Part shown: positions 10,790 to 22,014 of the stretch, piece after piece | How positions within the stretch are numbered: position 1 is the first letter of the stretch | Layout of the letters: every line of letters starts with the position of its first letter | Assembly: GCA_034440635.1 (NCBI GenBank) | Contig: JAOTON010000337.1 | Coordinates: 807,501 to 871,500, forward strand | DNA: 64,000 nt | From: Lepas anatifera | Lineage: Eukaryota; Arthropoda; Thecostraca; Lepadidae | Reading direction: 5' to 3' | Notes under the pieces: model-generated | What the model was told of the DNA's origin: nothing | Databases searched by the model: none | What the model saw: the letters and a program-made list of their open reading frames with translations, nothing else | Made by a program: the position numbers and the translations under genes

Positions 10790-12940
10790 CAAACTATCTC
10801 CTTTAGTCCACTCTTGTAAAACAGTTCCTCTCACTCCTCCTACAATCCTCCCACTTTTCACGAAGGTCATCAAAGTGCGTCTGCACACAGTTCTGCAAGG
10901 TCTTGCATAAGTACCTATACTGGGAAATGAACCACTCGAAAAGATTAATGCCGCATTATTAGTTCCGTTAATAAATCCAGCTGCCCATGGTGCTTTATCT
11001 GCAGCAAGCCTTCCAGGAAATTATTACTCTGGCAGTGCCCCAACTTTCAATATCCCACAGCGCTACCGCCTTGGTCGACGATCCATCTTAGTCAGGACTC
11101 TACAGGAAAGCTCCTCAAAGTGATATCGTCGTTCAATGGCGAATCCAAGTCGGGGCAACTAGAACATGGAAATGGTGTAAATGTTTATGAAATTTGGCGG
11201 GATTGGTTGAGAATAGGTACCCCAAATCCTCCCTCCCACGCAATTCTGGCTTTAATTACCTGTGTCAGTTACCTTGTGATCTTATGTACTTCTTTTTGTA
11301 ATGTGTTTTTCATTAATATATTTAAGATATGAAAGAAATGCTAAACCAGTCACCGTCTGAGCTTTTACGGCATCCTCGACTGTAAGGGGAGGAGCTTCTG
11401 CCCCCACGACCTCGAAAACCAATAGTTTTACTTTATTCGGAAAACCTTGACGGTGCTGATCCCCCGACCGTCAGTTTCCCTTGTACCTACAAAGTTCGAG
11501 CCATATCCATCGAGCTTGACGTCACGGGGGCCGAATGGGTCTAATTTAAACCGACTTAGGAAATCACTTATAACTCAACCCTAAAAATTCAATGATATTA
11601 ATGTGTTTGTTTAGGCCCAATGAGTCGAATGATATGTGGGCAACATGTTCTTGTTAGGTTACAGGGTAGCCTTGACCCAGTGGCCGATCCAGGACTTTAT
11701 TTCGGGGGCTTAGGGAGCTCAAGCCTTCCCACCATTACCTTGGATCAGCCTCCATCTATGCCTTAAATATAGGCAGTCTGACATTTCGGGGGAGGGGCTT
11801 GAGCTTCCCCTAGCCCCTTGTATCTGCCACTGCCTTAACCTTATGTCAAGGGCAAATCGAATATTTTAAAGGTCATGCGTATCATTCGAATCCTTAGATC
11901 ATGCCGGTGACCATCGACATCAAACTAATTGCTACAACTTGTTTGGTCCAAAAGTTACAGATACAAGCGCACTGGTGACCTTTATATAATTGTGACCGTG
12001 ACTTAGGCAATCTGACAACACGGAGATGTGGCATCGTACATCAAGCTAAATAAAACACCTACTGCAGAATAACTTAGATAATGCAGCATGCTGTTGAATT
12101 AGCTGAAGAAATCCGAGCTCTTGCTTTGTTCCAGAGACTTTGGCTTACTGTTACAGTTGATGATCTAATAACCTCTGCAAAGGTATATTGGGTAGCACCC
12201 AACCGAGTACCTAGTAATGCTAGTTTTCCCAAAGAAAAAGCTCTCGATCAGACCAGTCAGAGTGTGCTTTAGACCTAAAAGTTGGTTGACAGCTCCTTGT
12301 ATTCAAACGCAGGGTGAGTGGGTGTGCCTAGGTCAAGCTCCAAGGGGGGGCGGAGGGGCTGCTGCTGCCTTCACTTCCCTTAATTAAGTCCACGGTCGAA
12401 CCCTTGTGGGCGTTGGTTGCCCATAGAGGGAGCCGAAGGTGCCCTGAAATTAAACTAACTTCAGAGGATGCCTTTGCATTTTCGATTTCTTGCTCAGCTT
12501 GGCGCCTCTTGACTGACAGCCAGAGACTGTTTGACTATTTGGCCATCCTTCCCCAGAGAGTGTTGCGCATTTAGCCAAATTTTCTGGCTTCTGAAATACC
12601 TGCCTCTTAAAAAAGAAAACGCGGCAAAATCATATCTGGGGGCTTCCTTCAGGATGCACAAAACACCCTCAGGTGGTATGAGCTGTCCCTAATAAGAGGC
12701 TTCGGCCCCTCACCGAAATCCTAGGGTTGCCACTGGCCTCGGTAGCGTGTGCGCTACAATCTTTTCCGGCCTTGGCTCTATGCACGTCTTAGCTTCATTA
12801 GTGCACTTTCGACTCGTGCACAGCTTTCGTGTGTCCAAATAGACTGTTTGAGGGATATGGTTTGTAAATGTAATGAACTAAATATTTGCTTGTATCGATG
12901 ACTTTTTTTAAACCTGACCGATTCAAAATTCCACCCGCAG
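10790..12940. other. Spacer with a short transposon; no certain gene
   Basis: Apart from the small inverted-terminus element at 11678-11832, this stretch has only weak candidates. One is a possible 96-base exon at 12087-12182 (acceptor atgcag|cat, donor aaag|gtatat, phase 0) reading LAEEIRALALFQRLW. Another is a 70-residue frame at 11120-11332 with a hydrophobic C-terminus. Neither is recognised. Confidence 0.25.
11678..11832. mobile_element. Short MITE with CAGTGGC-type inverted termini
   Basis: Starts cagtggccgatccagg and ends gtatctgccactg, giving inverted termini of the CAGTGGC(A/C)GAT type. The interior also folds on itself (gggagctcaag against cttgagcttccc). At about 155 bases it is non-autonomous. 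It resembles 58476-58625 and other dispersed CAGTGGCGGAT-ended repeats. No clear target duplication was found. Confidence 0.55.
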
Positions 12941-13340
12941 AAAGAAAATCGTTATCATGGGTGCCAAAAAGTTCAGCACGCCCTACGCTGAAGACCTGAC
13001 ACAGCTACCTGAATTCCGAAGTCATTCCAGCTCGGAATTCAGGTATTCAGGCCATTGAGGTGATATCGAATGAACCTGCGATATTGCATCCCTCTCTCAG
13101 CATAGAACCGAAGCATTAAAATGAGCGGCTTTCTTCCCGGCCAGTCGTCCCAGCAAGCGCCCGAAGCCAGGCCCCGATGCCCCGAGCGGCGTTGTCTCAC
13201 ACGCATCACTGTCGGGTCCATCCCGGGGGGCGCGGACGTCTCCGACCGCTCCACAGTGGCTCCGCGGCAGCCGAGCGGGGAGCATCGCCTCCAGAGCGGG
13301 AGAGCTGTGCGACAGGCTCGTAGATTCAGCGGAGGGACTT
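12941..13340 (+). CDS. Possible two exons of an unrecognised gene (12941-13042, 13145-13340)
   Basis: Exon 12941-13042 has acceptor cccgcag|aaag and donor ttcag|gtattc and encodes KKIVIMGAKKFSTPYAEDLT and onward. Exon 13145-13340 has a good pyrimidine-rich acceptor ctttcttcccggccag and donor gacg|gtaagc. It encodes a Ser/Pro/Arg-rich stretch ending CDRLVDSAEGLD. The 102-base intron preserves phase (ag|t), which supports a genuine pair. Upstream and downstream exons were not found, and no domain is recognised. A perfect 12-base inverted repeat (cctgaattccga/tcggaattcagg) sits at the end of the first exon, which is unusual for coding sequence. Confidence 0.35.
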
Positions 13341-13560
13341 GACGGTAAGCTCTTTGATGAACATGTTTTGGGGTGTTCTTAGATATAGCCTTTATTCGTT
13401 GGACGGGCTTATGCGGCAGTGGTTTGCGATGTTGAAGAGTAGGGATCGGCAATGTGTTGTAAAAATGTAAATAACTGACATCGCACATCCGTAGCATTCA
13501 CTCCACTTCACCTTCGCGTCTCGGTAGGGTGGAATTTTTGAACCCCAAGGGTATTTCCAA

Positions 13561-13683
13561 GATGGCTGGAAACGGCGCGAGTGGCGCCGCTGCACATGGT
13601 GTAACTGTTCCTTGTCCTTTAGCGCATCTTCTCTTTGAATTTCAAACTGAGGTCATACTGGGTCAGCTCATGAGCTTATAGGT
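13561..13683 (+). CDS. Very short open frame after an AAGATGGC motif (weak)
   Basis: An ATG at 13561 lies in caagATGGctg, which resembles the YY1-type motif often found at translation or transcription starts. It begins a 40-codon frame MAGNGASGAAAHGV and onward that ends just before the transposon at 13683. It could be a first exon of an unseen gene or chance. No domain is visible. Confidence 0.15.
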
Positions 13684-14608
13684 TAACACCCGCACTGGAG
13701 GGGGTCTGGCACTAACGCGCACTGGAGGGGGGCCTGGTAGGCCCCCCCTAAGATCTCGGAAACTAAGAGGGTTAGAAAAACGCCACTTGGTAGGTGGGTG
13801 GGGGCTATGGTGATCTACATGATGACCAATTTTCATTGACCTAGGTCAATATCTTCAAGGTCAAACGAGGTCGTAAAGGTCAAATATTGGCCATGCTGGG
13901 ATCGATTGGTAAATGCTGTGATCATGCAGGAAAATGGCGGGAATAAGCTAAAGACGTACAAGGTTCATAGAGAAGAGGTCTCAAAGAGGTTTCCCCACAA
14001 CTTTTGGGTCAAGGTCATTCAAGGTCATTGACCTTTAAGGTCACCATATGGTATACTACTTATTATTTACACTTTGACTAACACTGTAGCCACTGTTTGG
14101 CGGGAAATGAGGATCGACCTTTCCCAATGACCTTTGACCTTGACCTTTGACCTTGACCTTTGTATTGGGGTACCCTACCGATGACGTCATAGCATAATAT
14201 ATGTCAGACGGGGTAACGTCATTTGGCCGGACGCACAGTGGTCAGTGACCTTGAAAGTGCAGATATGACCTTGACCTGTGACCTTTAACCTTGACCTTGA
14301 CTTTCATGTGAAGTGACCTTGACATATAGTCCCGCTTATATGACGTTATGACGTCACCACTCGGTCTTCAATGCAAGCTAACTGGTCCGACCGCGCGTTT
14401 ACGGCGATCTCAAAATGCAGGTCTGACTTTGAAAGCCTATAAGTCAAAAAATTTTCGGCCGATTTTCAAAAAGTCTTAACCAATCGACGCGCTATTAAAT
14501 TTTGTTAAATGTGGCCACGTTTCGTTTTTCGGCTACAAGCGGTTCTCCGGCCACCTCGGAAAAACAGGTGGGGGGGCCTCGAGGCCCCCCCTCCAGTGCG
14601 CGTGTTAA
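13683..14608 (+). mobile_element. TTAA-bounded element rich in AGGTCA tandem motifs (subfamily 2)
   Basis: Starts ttaa|cacccgcactggaggggg and ends cccccctccagtgcgcg|ttaa-type termini (ccagtgcgcgtgttaa), about 926 bases, without coding capacity. I count about 19 exact AGGTCA/TGACCT hexamers. These include a run of five TGACCT at about 14127-14160 in which spacings alternate between 0 and 1 base. The termini share CACGCGCA with the copies at 6759, 33839, 43307 and 45177 but the interior differs, so it is a sister subfamily. Confidence 0.75.
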
Positions 14609-14981
14609 GTGACCTCTGTGATGTTGGCCGGAGAGAGAAGCCGAATGCTGGGCCGATGCCTCTATCGTACATAAGTCACAGGCGTACGCTCTTGATATCA
14701 TAGACACCGCTGCAAAACACTCACAAAACACACACCACGTCTAGAAAATATCCTGTTTTTGAGGCTGGCTGTCCCTGTACAACGTCGCCTGTATTTCGGG
14801 TTCCGTTCCCGTCACCACACCACACCTTTCCCTTATTATATTAATAATAGCTGTTTCATTGTTTTACTCTGGTCCAGGTTTTCTCCTTTATTCCTTCAAT
14901 CAAATTTAAAAACATCGTCCTACAGTTCTTGCCCATAATTTTTTTACACGTTCTTCACACCACACGTTCCCATTTTTTACC

Positions 14982-15013
<32 letters not shown>
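14982..15013. repeat. (TA)n microsatellite abutting a transposon
   Basis: Alternating TA run that ends exactly at the left inverted terminus of the element at 15014. Confidence 0.9.
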
Positions 15014-18000
15014 CAGGGGCGCAGCCAGGGGGGCACAGGGGGCTCGTGCCCCCATCGGTGCCGGGGTGCCCTTTTGATTGCCAGGTGGTGTGCCCTCTTT
15101 GGGCCGTGCCGCTCGAAATTTAGTGCCCTACGCCATTGAGCCTCGATGGAACTAGACTGCATTTAGCGATTTCAACTATTGTTTGACAATTAAGTGCCTC
15201 TTTTGGTCAGCTAGGGCATTCTGTCGCCTTTCCAAGCACCCAGAAAGAGTATAGGCACGTAATCCGTTTCCAGATAATGTCTCATCGTCGCCAATAATCG
15301 TACGGGTGGGGCTCATCTGGTGCCCCCTGGAGCTGATCATGTGCCCTCTGAGCTGATCTGGTGCCCTTGTAGTCAATCTGGTGCCCCCTGAGAAAATAAG
15401 TGTGCCTTCTGAACCTATATAATACTCTCTGAGTTAGTCTGATGCCTCCGAGCTTGTCTGGTGCCCTATTAGCTGTTTTAGTGCCCCTTGAGCTGATCCG
15501 GACCCCCTGAGCTTATTTGATGCCTCCCGGAGTTGATCTAATGTCCAGGGGTGCAGCCAGGGGGCACTTGCCCCCCATCACTGCCAGGGTGCCCTTTTGA
15601 TTTCCAGGTGGTGTACCCAATTTTGGCCGTGTCGCTCGAAATTTAGTGCCCTACGCCGTTGAACCTAGATGTAACTGGACTGCATGTAGCGATTGAAACT
15701 ATTGTTGGACAATTTAATACATTTTTCGGTCAGCTAGGGCATTCTGTCGCCTTTCCAAGCACCCGGGAAGAGAATGGGCACCTAGTATGTGCCCACCTAA
15801 TGCCTCATCGTCACCAATAATCGTACGGGTGAAGCTAATCTGGTGCCTTTTGAGCTCATCTCGTGGCTTCTCAGCTGGTATTGGTCCCTTGAGCTGATTA
15901 CTTGCCCTCTAAGCTGATCTGGTGCCCCTGAGTCAATTGAGTGCCTCCACTGAGCAAATAATTGTGCCTCCTGAACCTATATGAGTTTTTCTAATGCCTC
16001 CGAGCTTGCTTGGTGCCCTAATAGCTGATTTAGTGCCCCATGAGCTGATTCGGGGCCCCGAGCTGATCTCATTTCTCCCCAAGTTGATCTACTGTCTTCT
16101 AAGTCAATATGGTGCCGCTTCAGCTGATTAGGTGCCCCCTCAGCTGATTATTGATGTCTCCTTAGATGGTCTGGTGCCCCCTGAGCTGGTTGGGTGGGCC
16201 CTGAGCTTATCTTGTGTCCCCTGAGTTGTTATGTGTTCCCTGAGCTGATTTAGGCCCCTGACATAGTCTGGGGGGCTGGGAGCTGATCTGGGCCCCCGAG
16301 CGGATCGATCTGGTGCCACCTGAGCTGATGCCCCTGAGTCGATCTGGTGCCTCCAGAGTCCATCTGATGCCCTCTGAGCTAGTCTGGTGCACCCTGAGCT
16401 AATCTGGTGCCCTTTAAGCTGACCTGGGCCTCCTTACGTGATTTCATGAGCAGCCCTAATGCCCTGAGCTGAGCTGGGCCCACAGAGGCTGATGAGGGCC
16501 CCTGAGATTGTATGGGGCTCCTGAGCTGATTAAGTGGCTCCTGACTTGATCTGGTATTCCCGAGCTGGTCGGGGACCACTGATCGGATTGTTTGTACCCG
16601 AAGCTGACCTGGTGCCCTATGGGCATCTGGTGTACCCTGAGCAGCTCTGGGGCTTTTGAACTGATTGGGCCCCGAGCTGGTCAGGGATCACTGAGCTGAT
16701 TTAGTGGCCCTGACATGATCTTGCCCCTGACCTGACTTGAGGCCCCTGAACTGATCTGGGGCCCCAAGAGCTGATCTGGGGCCCAAGAGCGGATCTGGGC
16801 TCTGAGGGTACCCTGAGCTGGTCTGGGCTCTGAGCTTGTGAGAGCCCCTAACGTTGGCTTGAGGCCCCCTGTGGTGATTTGGCGCCTTAAACTGTTCTGG
16901 GGTTTCTTGAATTGGTTTAAGGCCCTATGAGCCTATCTGTGGCCCATTGAGCTAGTCTGATGACCTCATCTCTAGGGCCAATGAGCTAGTCTAGTCCCTG
17001 GGTGAAGCATGAGCTGCTCTGGGGCACTGATCTACATCAGGGGCACCTGAGGTGGTCTTGAATAGACAGATAATAAGAACACAAGGCCAACTCCCATCAT
17101 CTCGGGGCGGGGTCACTGAGCTAGTCTAGTCCCTGGAGGCATAACTGGGGTATGGGGGAAGCTGTTCTGGAGGCCTCTGATCCAAACTTGGGGGCCCCAG
17201 AGCTGGTCTTGAATAGATGGGGAATAAGATCACGATGGGAAACTCCCCTTGTAAAACGGAGCTAACGAGGAATGAGGAAGCTCTAAAACGGCTTGTGATG
17301 CCTAGGCACCCCTGGTTATATAAATTGCTTATTATACTGGTGGAGTCTGGGAAGGGATGATAAAAAGGCATGTGCCCCTGAGCTCAGAGCACAGTCCCTT
17401 AAACCAGGATTTCTACTAATTAATCTAAATATCTAAATGAAGAACTAGTTTCCACAATTTTCAGCCCTGCCCCACCATCCCCATCCAAACCACCGGCCTG
17501 TTCACCTTTTCTTTACTCTTAACTGGGACCGATACTTGAGAATATGGAAGTTAATGAACGCGTTCAAAAGGTATCTCCAAAATTATTCCGGCAGCACAAA
17601 TCTTAATCTTCCAAAGTCACTATGCCACTCCTCGTCCCACGGCGATTGTGGGAGTTGAGGAACTTAATCCGTGTTCGACCAGAGCTCACTCGTCACGATA
17701 AAACCAGTAGGCATAACAAATGAATGTTCGACTCCAATATGCCTTAACTTGCACATGGTAACAGATATCACATGCTCCGCTGATTTCTCTGATGTCAAGT
17801 ACTTGCATGAGTTGGCTGATTTGCCCTTAAATCTATCCAAAACAGTCGTGTGTTGGCTACTTCCATGACATTTTGGTGATATTTTTCGTTTTTCGGTTTT
17901 AATCGAGTTTTCCGTCTCCGTCAATGATTTATTTGCATTTTTATTGAACCAAAGATGCCCAAAAAATGATATAAACAAAGATATGGCAAGTTTTTTTAGG

Positions 18001-18080
18001 TTACGTTAAAAAGTGCTCTTTTTCCCCGGGGTGCCCCTCAAAGTTGGTGTGCCGCCCATACCAAAGATCTGGCTGCGCCC

Positions 18081-18083
<3 letters not shown>
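15014..18083. mobile_element. 3.07 kb non-autonomous DNA transposon with a minisatellite core
   Basis: Perfect 15-base inverted termini caggggcgcagccag (15014-15028) and ctggctgcgcccctg (18069-18083) lie directly between two TA microsatellites. The first about 530 bases are duplicated in direct orientation: 15016-15300 resembles 15548-15835. From about 15310 to 17110 the body is a degenerate tandem array whose unit approximates ctgagctgatctggtgcccc. No transposase frame remains; the frame at 17664-17978 (minus) is unrecognised. CAGGG-type termini occur in hAT-like elements, but the target duplication is hidden by the TA repeats, so the superfamily is uncertain. Confidence 0.75.
15310..17110 (+). 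repeat. Degenerate minisatellite, unit about 20-22 bases (GAGCTGATCTGGTGCCCC-like)
   Basis: Dozens of diverged copies of gagctgatctggtgccccct run in one orientation. Later units drift to gggccc-type endings. The array is inside the transposon 15014-18083 and interrupted once by the internal duplication at 15548-15835. Confidence 0.85.
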
Positions 18084-18085
<2 letters not shown>

Positions 18086-18131
<46 letters not shown>

Positions 18132-18257
18132 AGTGTGTGTGATATAGGTGAACACACAGAAAGCTATTTAAGTTCTATTAAATTTACACGTGCAAATTAA
18201 ATATAACTTAGATAACTTTCTGTGTGCTCACCTATATCACATTATATCTCTGATAAC

Positions 18258-18303
<46 letters not shown>
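18086..18303. repeat. Two (TA)n tracts enclosing a short hairpin
   Basis: TA runs at 18086-18128 and 18261-18303 flank a hairpin. Its arms 18139-18163 and 18216-18240 (gtgatataggtgaacacaca and its complement) match at 24 of 25 positions. It resembles a foldback repeat nested in a TA microsatellite. Confidence 0.75.
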
Positions 18304-18306
<3 letters not shown>

Positions 18307-18645
18307 ATATGGAAGAGACTTGAGACTTTTTTTAATTTACTTTATATTTATATTTTTACAGACGTTTCGGAGTCAAAGCACCTTCGTCAGTATGAGCTGT
18401 AAAATTACATCAAAAAGACATTAAAACAACACACACATGAAGCACCATAAAACGAATAGACAAGACAATTTCTTGCTAAACTGTCTTGTCTATTCGTTTT
18501 ATGGTGCTTCATGTGTGTGTTGTTTTAATGGCTTTTTGATGTAATTTTACAGTTTATACTGACAAAGGTGCTTGACTCCAAAACGTCTGTAAAAATATAA
18601 GTATAAAGTAAATTAAAAAAAGTATCAAGCCTGTTCCATATATCA
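18302..18645. repeat. Foldback element, about 165-base arms, with hammerhead-like motif
   Basis: Arms 18302-18466 and 18480-18645 are near-perfect reverse complements around a loop at about 18467-18479. TA microsatellites lie on both sides. On the minus strand the left arm contains CTGACGA (18384-18390), GAAAC (18364-18368) and then GTC (18361-18363), flanked by complementary ttttaca/tgtaaaa (18398-18404, 18354-18360). That order matches the hammerhead ribozyme core, although stem II is weak. The right-arm copy has CTGACAA and CAAAAC and looks decayed. Confidence 0.6.
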
Positions 18646-18669
18646 TATATCATGTCAAGAACATATCAG

Positions 18670-18670
<1 letters not shown>

Positions 18671-18706
<36 letters not shown>
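18671..18706. repeat. (TA)n microsatellite
   Basis: Simple TA repeat bounding the right side of the foldback element. Confidence 0.9.
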
Positions 18707-18707
<1 letters not shown>

Positions 18708-18888
18708 CTTTTACACATTCCCTTTCCCATATCAAATAGACATGTGGTCAATGTGTCACTTACTATCATCGTTCCCAAACGCTACATGTCGTACACGTAC
18801 AAGCATAATATGACTGGCGGAGCTGAAGCCTATCAGGTAAGAAAAAACGTGAGAGTGATGCCGAAATTTAGTAACGCCAATCGTTAAG

Positions 18889-20045
18889 CAGTAGCGGGGT
18901 GGATCTATAAATTCTTCAAGGAGGGGGTGAACCCTTATTGGAGGGGCCCGGCCTCCTCGAGGGGGGCCCGGAATGGCTTTTTGGGGGTCCAACCGTGCAA
19001 AGCATATATTTCTATAAAATTGCACAAACACATAAACTCGTTTCGGCGAGCAAAAAAAACACCGTTTTGGGAGGCAGAAATTCCGATAACTCCAAATGCC
19101 CGCAAAACTATGAGCTGGCCCTAACATCCCTGAGGTCCGTACAACATTTGATTGGATCTTCACAAATTCAGGGACTGGCCAAATTTCGGCTGGTATCACT
19201 GATCTGGACCATCTCAGATCACATACAATATTCTGAGCATTCCCAAGGAGGGACGAATGTTTTGTGTTTTGGCCACAAAAGGCCAAGACCAAATGAGTCC
19301 CGCAAGCAAGGCAGGACGCCGACTGTAGCCACACTATGTCTGAGATTATCGTGAGGGGCCCGGTCGCGGACACAAAGTTTGCAAGTGAACCACAGGGGCC
19401 CCGGAAGCATTTCAGGAGGCCCGGATGACCTCAGGAGGCCCAGGTGAACTGTAGGGGGCCCGGCTGAAATCACAGAGAGCCCAGGTAGAATACAGGGAAT
19501 TTATCTGCGACTGCTGAGAACAGGTTCCCGGTTTGGGCATCAGTGGGCCCGGGATAATTCTGGTGGACCCGGTCGCAGACTCAGCGGTTTCAGGTGAGTT
19601 TCAAGGGGCCCGGAAGAATTTCAGGGTGCCCGGATGTCCTCAGGAGGACGAGTGAACCGCAGGAATCCGGCTGCAGCCACAGGGGGTCCAGGTGGAATAC
19701 CGGGGACCTAGAACTGCTGAGAATAGGGGCCCGGCTTGGGCAGCAGTGGGCCCCCGAGACGATTGTTATGGGACCGGTCGCGGTGCTCGTGGGACCTCCG
19801 AGACAAGGCCCGAGAACAACTCTGGGGGCATCTGAGGTTAATTTCAGGGGCCCCGGGTGCATTATAAAGGGCCCCTAGACCTACCTTCGGGTGACATTTG
19901 GAAGGCAACTTGCGGGGCCGAGGTACAGCCGCCAGGCCCCTGTGGAGGCCCGGCGGCTGCGACAGGAGGCGTTTCTTTCCCGTGCTTAATGTCGACACAA
20001 GGGGAGATCGCCCCATCACCCCCCCTTGGATCCGCCTCTGAGCAG
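18889..20045. mobile_element. Repeat element with GC-rich GGGGCCCGG minisatellite
   Basis: Left edge gcagtagcggggtggatc and right edge ccttggatccgcctctg resemble the inverted GGCGGATCCA termini of other short elements here. Between 19370 and 19880 units of about 27 bases containing ggggcccgg and aatttcagg repeat. A higher-order period of about 208 bases is visible (19395-19500 against 19603-19715). Open frames on both strands here are by-products of GC-rich repeats, not genes. Confidence 0.55.
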
Positions 20046-21190
20046 TGGGAATGGCATACATCTGGCATGAAATGCTCTCAACGCGGGCATGAGGTCATCG
20101 CTGGTCTCAACGGTGTCCACCTACGTGCTATCTGCGACGCGGCTGGAGTTTACTTCCGGACCCAGTGCTTTTGCCCAGGTCAAGTGCAGCTACTGCTCTG
20201 ACGCGCCGCTGTGTCCAGCGCTGGAACAAACCCTGAACAGGACGAAATTGGTGGTTTCCGTCTGACCAAGATGACATGTGGCTGCTCAGTGGCTCGGGTC
20301 AGCAGAAATGCAGATGCTTTGAACGCAGACGATAACGCCGCGGGGGTGTTTGCACCGTAAGTCACATCCGGAGACTGTTCCGCTGCAGGGCGGGGTACCG
20401 AAATCATGTCAGCGGACTGTGCCGGATGTACTGCTGCCCGGAGGAGTTGGCGGTATCCAGGTGTGATGGATGCACCGTTGACCATGTCCAGGTTGAGACC
20501 AACTAAGGGTGGTTACCATATTCCAAGCTTAGGGGCGTGAGTGGAGCAACAGATGAATCAGACGTCAGCTCTGCCAGTTGCGTAAGGCAGTCTGAAACAC
20601 AATCCAAGACATTAGAAAACATAATAAGAAAGGAGGGCGGCCAGAAAGAGGCAGGTTATGTACAAAAGACATACAGAGGTAGACAGGTGTACAAAAACAA
20701 AATATGAGTGTCGATGCATATGATTGGATGAATGTACAGTTGGTTTATCACTATTTGTAAGCATACTGAACTATACAGGTAGGAGTCTAACAGCAGACAG
20801 AGGTAGACGGGCCAGCCAGAATGGCGGTGATAAGAGAGCAGCCGCAAATTCTCGAATCCCGTGGTTTGTGAGTGCAGAGTCCGGTGGTGGTTTGGAGATA
20901 AAGAAGCGGTTGCGAACTGTGACGGCAAAGGGCGGCAGCAAGGGGTGCGTAGCCAGAAGAGCCACACCAAAACGTGTACGTCACAAAGCCGACTATGGAG
21001 GCTTGCGTTTCGGGTTCCGTTCCCGTCACCACGCCACACTTCACCTCCAAAAGGTTAAAGCTTGCATTGCTTCTTCGAATTTCAAGCGATTCATCTGAAA
21101 CGCATTCAGTGTTATGAGGGTATTTAGGGCTGCAGTTCTGTTTTTTAGGATTCTTAATATCTCTGACCTACGGTCAGGCCAGATCCGTGT
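20046..21190. other. No recognised gene
   Basis: Open frames at 20180-20485 (minus) and 20724-21098 (plus) show no domain. The phrase tttcgggttccgttcccgtc at about 21007 also occurs at about 14787, so part of this is a dispersed repeat. Confidence 0.3.
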
Positions 21191-21603
21191 TTAGTAGCTC
21201 GGGTGCTCAATCACGCTGCCAATGAGACCTGAAAGATCACTCGCCAGGGCGATACGGGCTGACTTCGTAATTCGCCGTATCACTCCACCTTGACTACGGA
21301 GTTGAGCAATACGTGATGAGAGAATTTCGCCCAGTGGCGAATCTCCGATGTCCTGATCTGTGCTGCGGTTGGTTGCGATTTTTGTGCGTCCACAGCTCAG
21401 ATTGCAACGATTGGGCACCCGAAGCACGGGTTGCAACGCCATACTGTAAGAGTTCGTGCCTGACCTACCGACAGCCTTGCGCAGGTGGTGTGCCACCTTT
21501 GGGGACACTTGCTGCAAAGTGCCGCAGTCTTTCTGGTTGAAAGAATGAGGTATATCACGTAGGTGGGCTTAGGCGAGGGTAAGTCACGTTCCCCTGAACT
21601 CAT
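21191..21603 (-). pseudogene. Remnant of a non-LTR retroelement with a PHD-like zinc finger
   Basis: On the minus strand one frame encodes CSKCPQRWHTTCARLS followed by WRCNPC, a Cys-His pattern like the PHD/RING-type fingers preceding the RT in some retroelement polyproteins. A second frame further along (21517-21191) encodes EILSSRIAQLRSQGGVIRRI and IALASDLSGLIGSVI. The frames are broken relative to each other and no RT core follows, so this is a fragment. Family assignment is tentative. Confidence 0.35.
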
Positions 21604-22014
21604 AGGTTCAGGGAAAAATAAGCGAATTGGGAGGAGTTTTTGCGATGAGTGAGCTCATCAAGAACGAAAAAACCGGACATACAACTACAAATATCCATAT
21701 AGGAAGATAGCGTGCCGCAGCATACGAAAGAAGGATAAAATACTGAGAACATTTCCATTTTAGAGTGTGATCATGTGTTCTAAGCAATGCCAAGGGGATT
21801 CAAAGAACGCGTAAACACTTTGCCTTAAGTAGAACAGCACTAAGAACTTTACAGAGGTTTTTAACATGAAGAGCCAGCTCCAAAGCTGTTTCTCAGCCAA
21901 TTGCACGAGCCAAGAGTGAGGAAATAATTGAAAAAACTAGCACTGTACCACGGTGGCTATAGTGCTATTTTCTTCCATATTCTTATGCTTACACCAATCG
22001 ACAGACTCTCTCAT
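21604..22014. other. No recognised feature
   Basis: AT-rich spacer between a retroelement remnant and the AGGTCA-type repeats. Only short frames without domains are present. Confidence 0.3.

Noticed and set aside
10619..13042. Direct splicing of 10619-10781 to 12941-13042 as one gene
   Set aside because: The junction creates a TGA stop (tg|a), so the two cannot be adjacent exons in these frames.
13683..14608. CRISPR-like or simple satellite explanation for repeated GACCTT
   Set aside because: Spacing is irregular across the element and the unit is a hexamer on both strands within a TIR element. There are no direct repeats with unique spacers, and the genome is eukaryotic.
18756..19373. 205-residue minus-strand frame
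   Set aside because: Overlaps the repeat element 18889-20045, has no domain, and the opposite strand is also open. Compositional artefact.
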